From G039029935 sp039029935 (lineage in GTDB: Bacteria; Chloroflexota; Anaerolineae; Caldilineales; Caldilineaceae), in the NCBI GenBank assembly GCA_039029935.1, contig JBCCFC010000914.1:1-5792 (forward strand): DNA of 5,792 nt, read 5' to 3'. Within the stretch, counting starts at the first letter, position 1. Each line of letters starts with the position of its first letter. A program made the translations under genes and the position numbers. Under the pieces are notes generated by a model. That model did not search any database. It was not told the DNA's origin and was given only the letters and a program-made list of their open reading frames with translations. Shown piece by piece: positions 5,753 to 5,792 of this stretch.

Positions 5753-5757
5753 CCTTC
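5753..5757 (-). promoter_or_regulatory. ribosome binding site that favours the TTG start of the NACHT gene
   Basis: On the minus strand GAAGG lies 4 nt before the TTG at 5748. The first in-frame ATG, at 5718, has no Shine-Dalgarno-like sequence before it. The frame stays open upstream to a TAA at 5779-5781 with no other good start. The promoter probably lies at or beyond the window edge. Confidence 0.5.
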
Positions 5758-5792
5758 ACTACATTCATAAAGTCGGGCTTATTAATCCCAAA

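Noticed and set aside
5706..5768. 20-codon ORF on the minus strand overlapping the NACHT start, a possible leader peptide
   Set aside because: It has no clear ribosome binding site, attenuator or codon bias; its overlap with the GAAGG/TTG start looks accidental.

Overview
The window looks like a piece of accessory chromosome from a bacterium with many Uma2-family nucleases and large NACHT ATPases, most likely Chloroflexota (Herpetosiphon or Anaerolineae-like), with filamentous cyanobacteria as the alternative. This rests on recognised protein styles: a Uma2 nuclease ending in a Glu/Arg coiled coil, a XerC/D-like recombinase ending in a Leu-Asp-Glu-Leu-Glu-Ala-Gly tail, and a NACHT protein carrying part of a formylglycine-generating-enzyme (FGE/SUMF1) fold. 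No rRNA, tRNA or marker gene fixes the lineage, and no database search was possible.

Layout: (1) bases 1-513, plus strand, the 3' part of a Uma2-family (DUF820) PD-(D/E)XK nuclease-like gene cut by the window edge; its coiled-coil tail contains two separate 21-bp (one-heptad) tandem duplications. (2) 569-1564, plus, a tyrosine recombinase with the full R-K-H-R-H-Y catalytic set. (3) 1565-1793, a 229-bp gap with small inverted repeats and the leader of the next gene. (4) 1794-2765, plus, a membrane-anchored or exported alpha/beta hydrolase with an Ala-x-Ser-x-Gly nucleophile elbow. (5) 2785-5748, minus, a 987-residue NACHT protein, convergent with the hydrolase and separated from it by 19 bp. 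(6) 5749-5792, its leader, which reaches the window edge.

The NACHT protein is the most interesting part. It has one N-terminal transmembrane segment, a complete NACHT P-loop ATPase, a helical middle region, the first half of an FGE-like fold without the usual C-terminal half, and then an 81-residue tract with a strict two-residue period: every second residue is Leu/Ile/Val/Phe or Arg/His, alternating with Asp/Ala/Asn/Ser/Thr/Glu. The tract is encoded by a degenerate 6-bp repeat. Bacterial NACHT proteins include characterised anti-phage receptors, so a membrane-tethered sensor or immune role is a reasonable inference, but it is not shown by the sequence.

The genes do not form one operon. The three plus-strand genes are separated by 55 and 229 bp, and the NACHT gene has its own leader on the other strand. 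The mix of nuclease-like gene, recombinase and NACHT receptor resembles a defence or mobile neighbourhood, but no element boundaries are visible.
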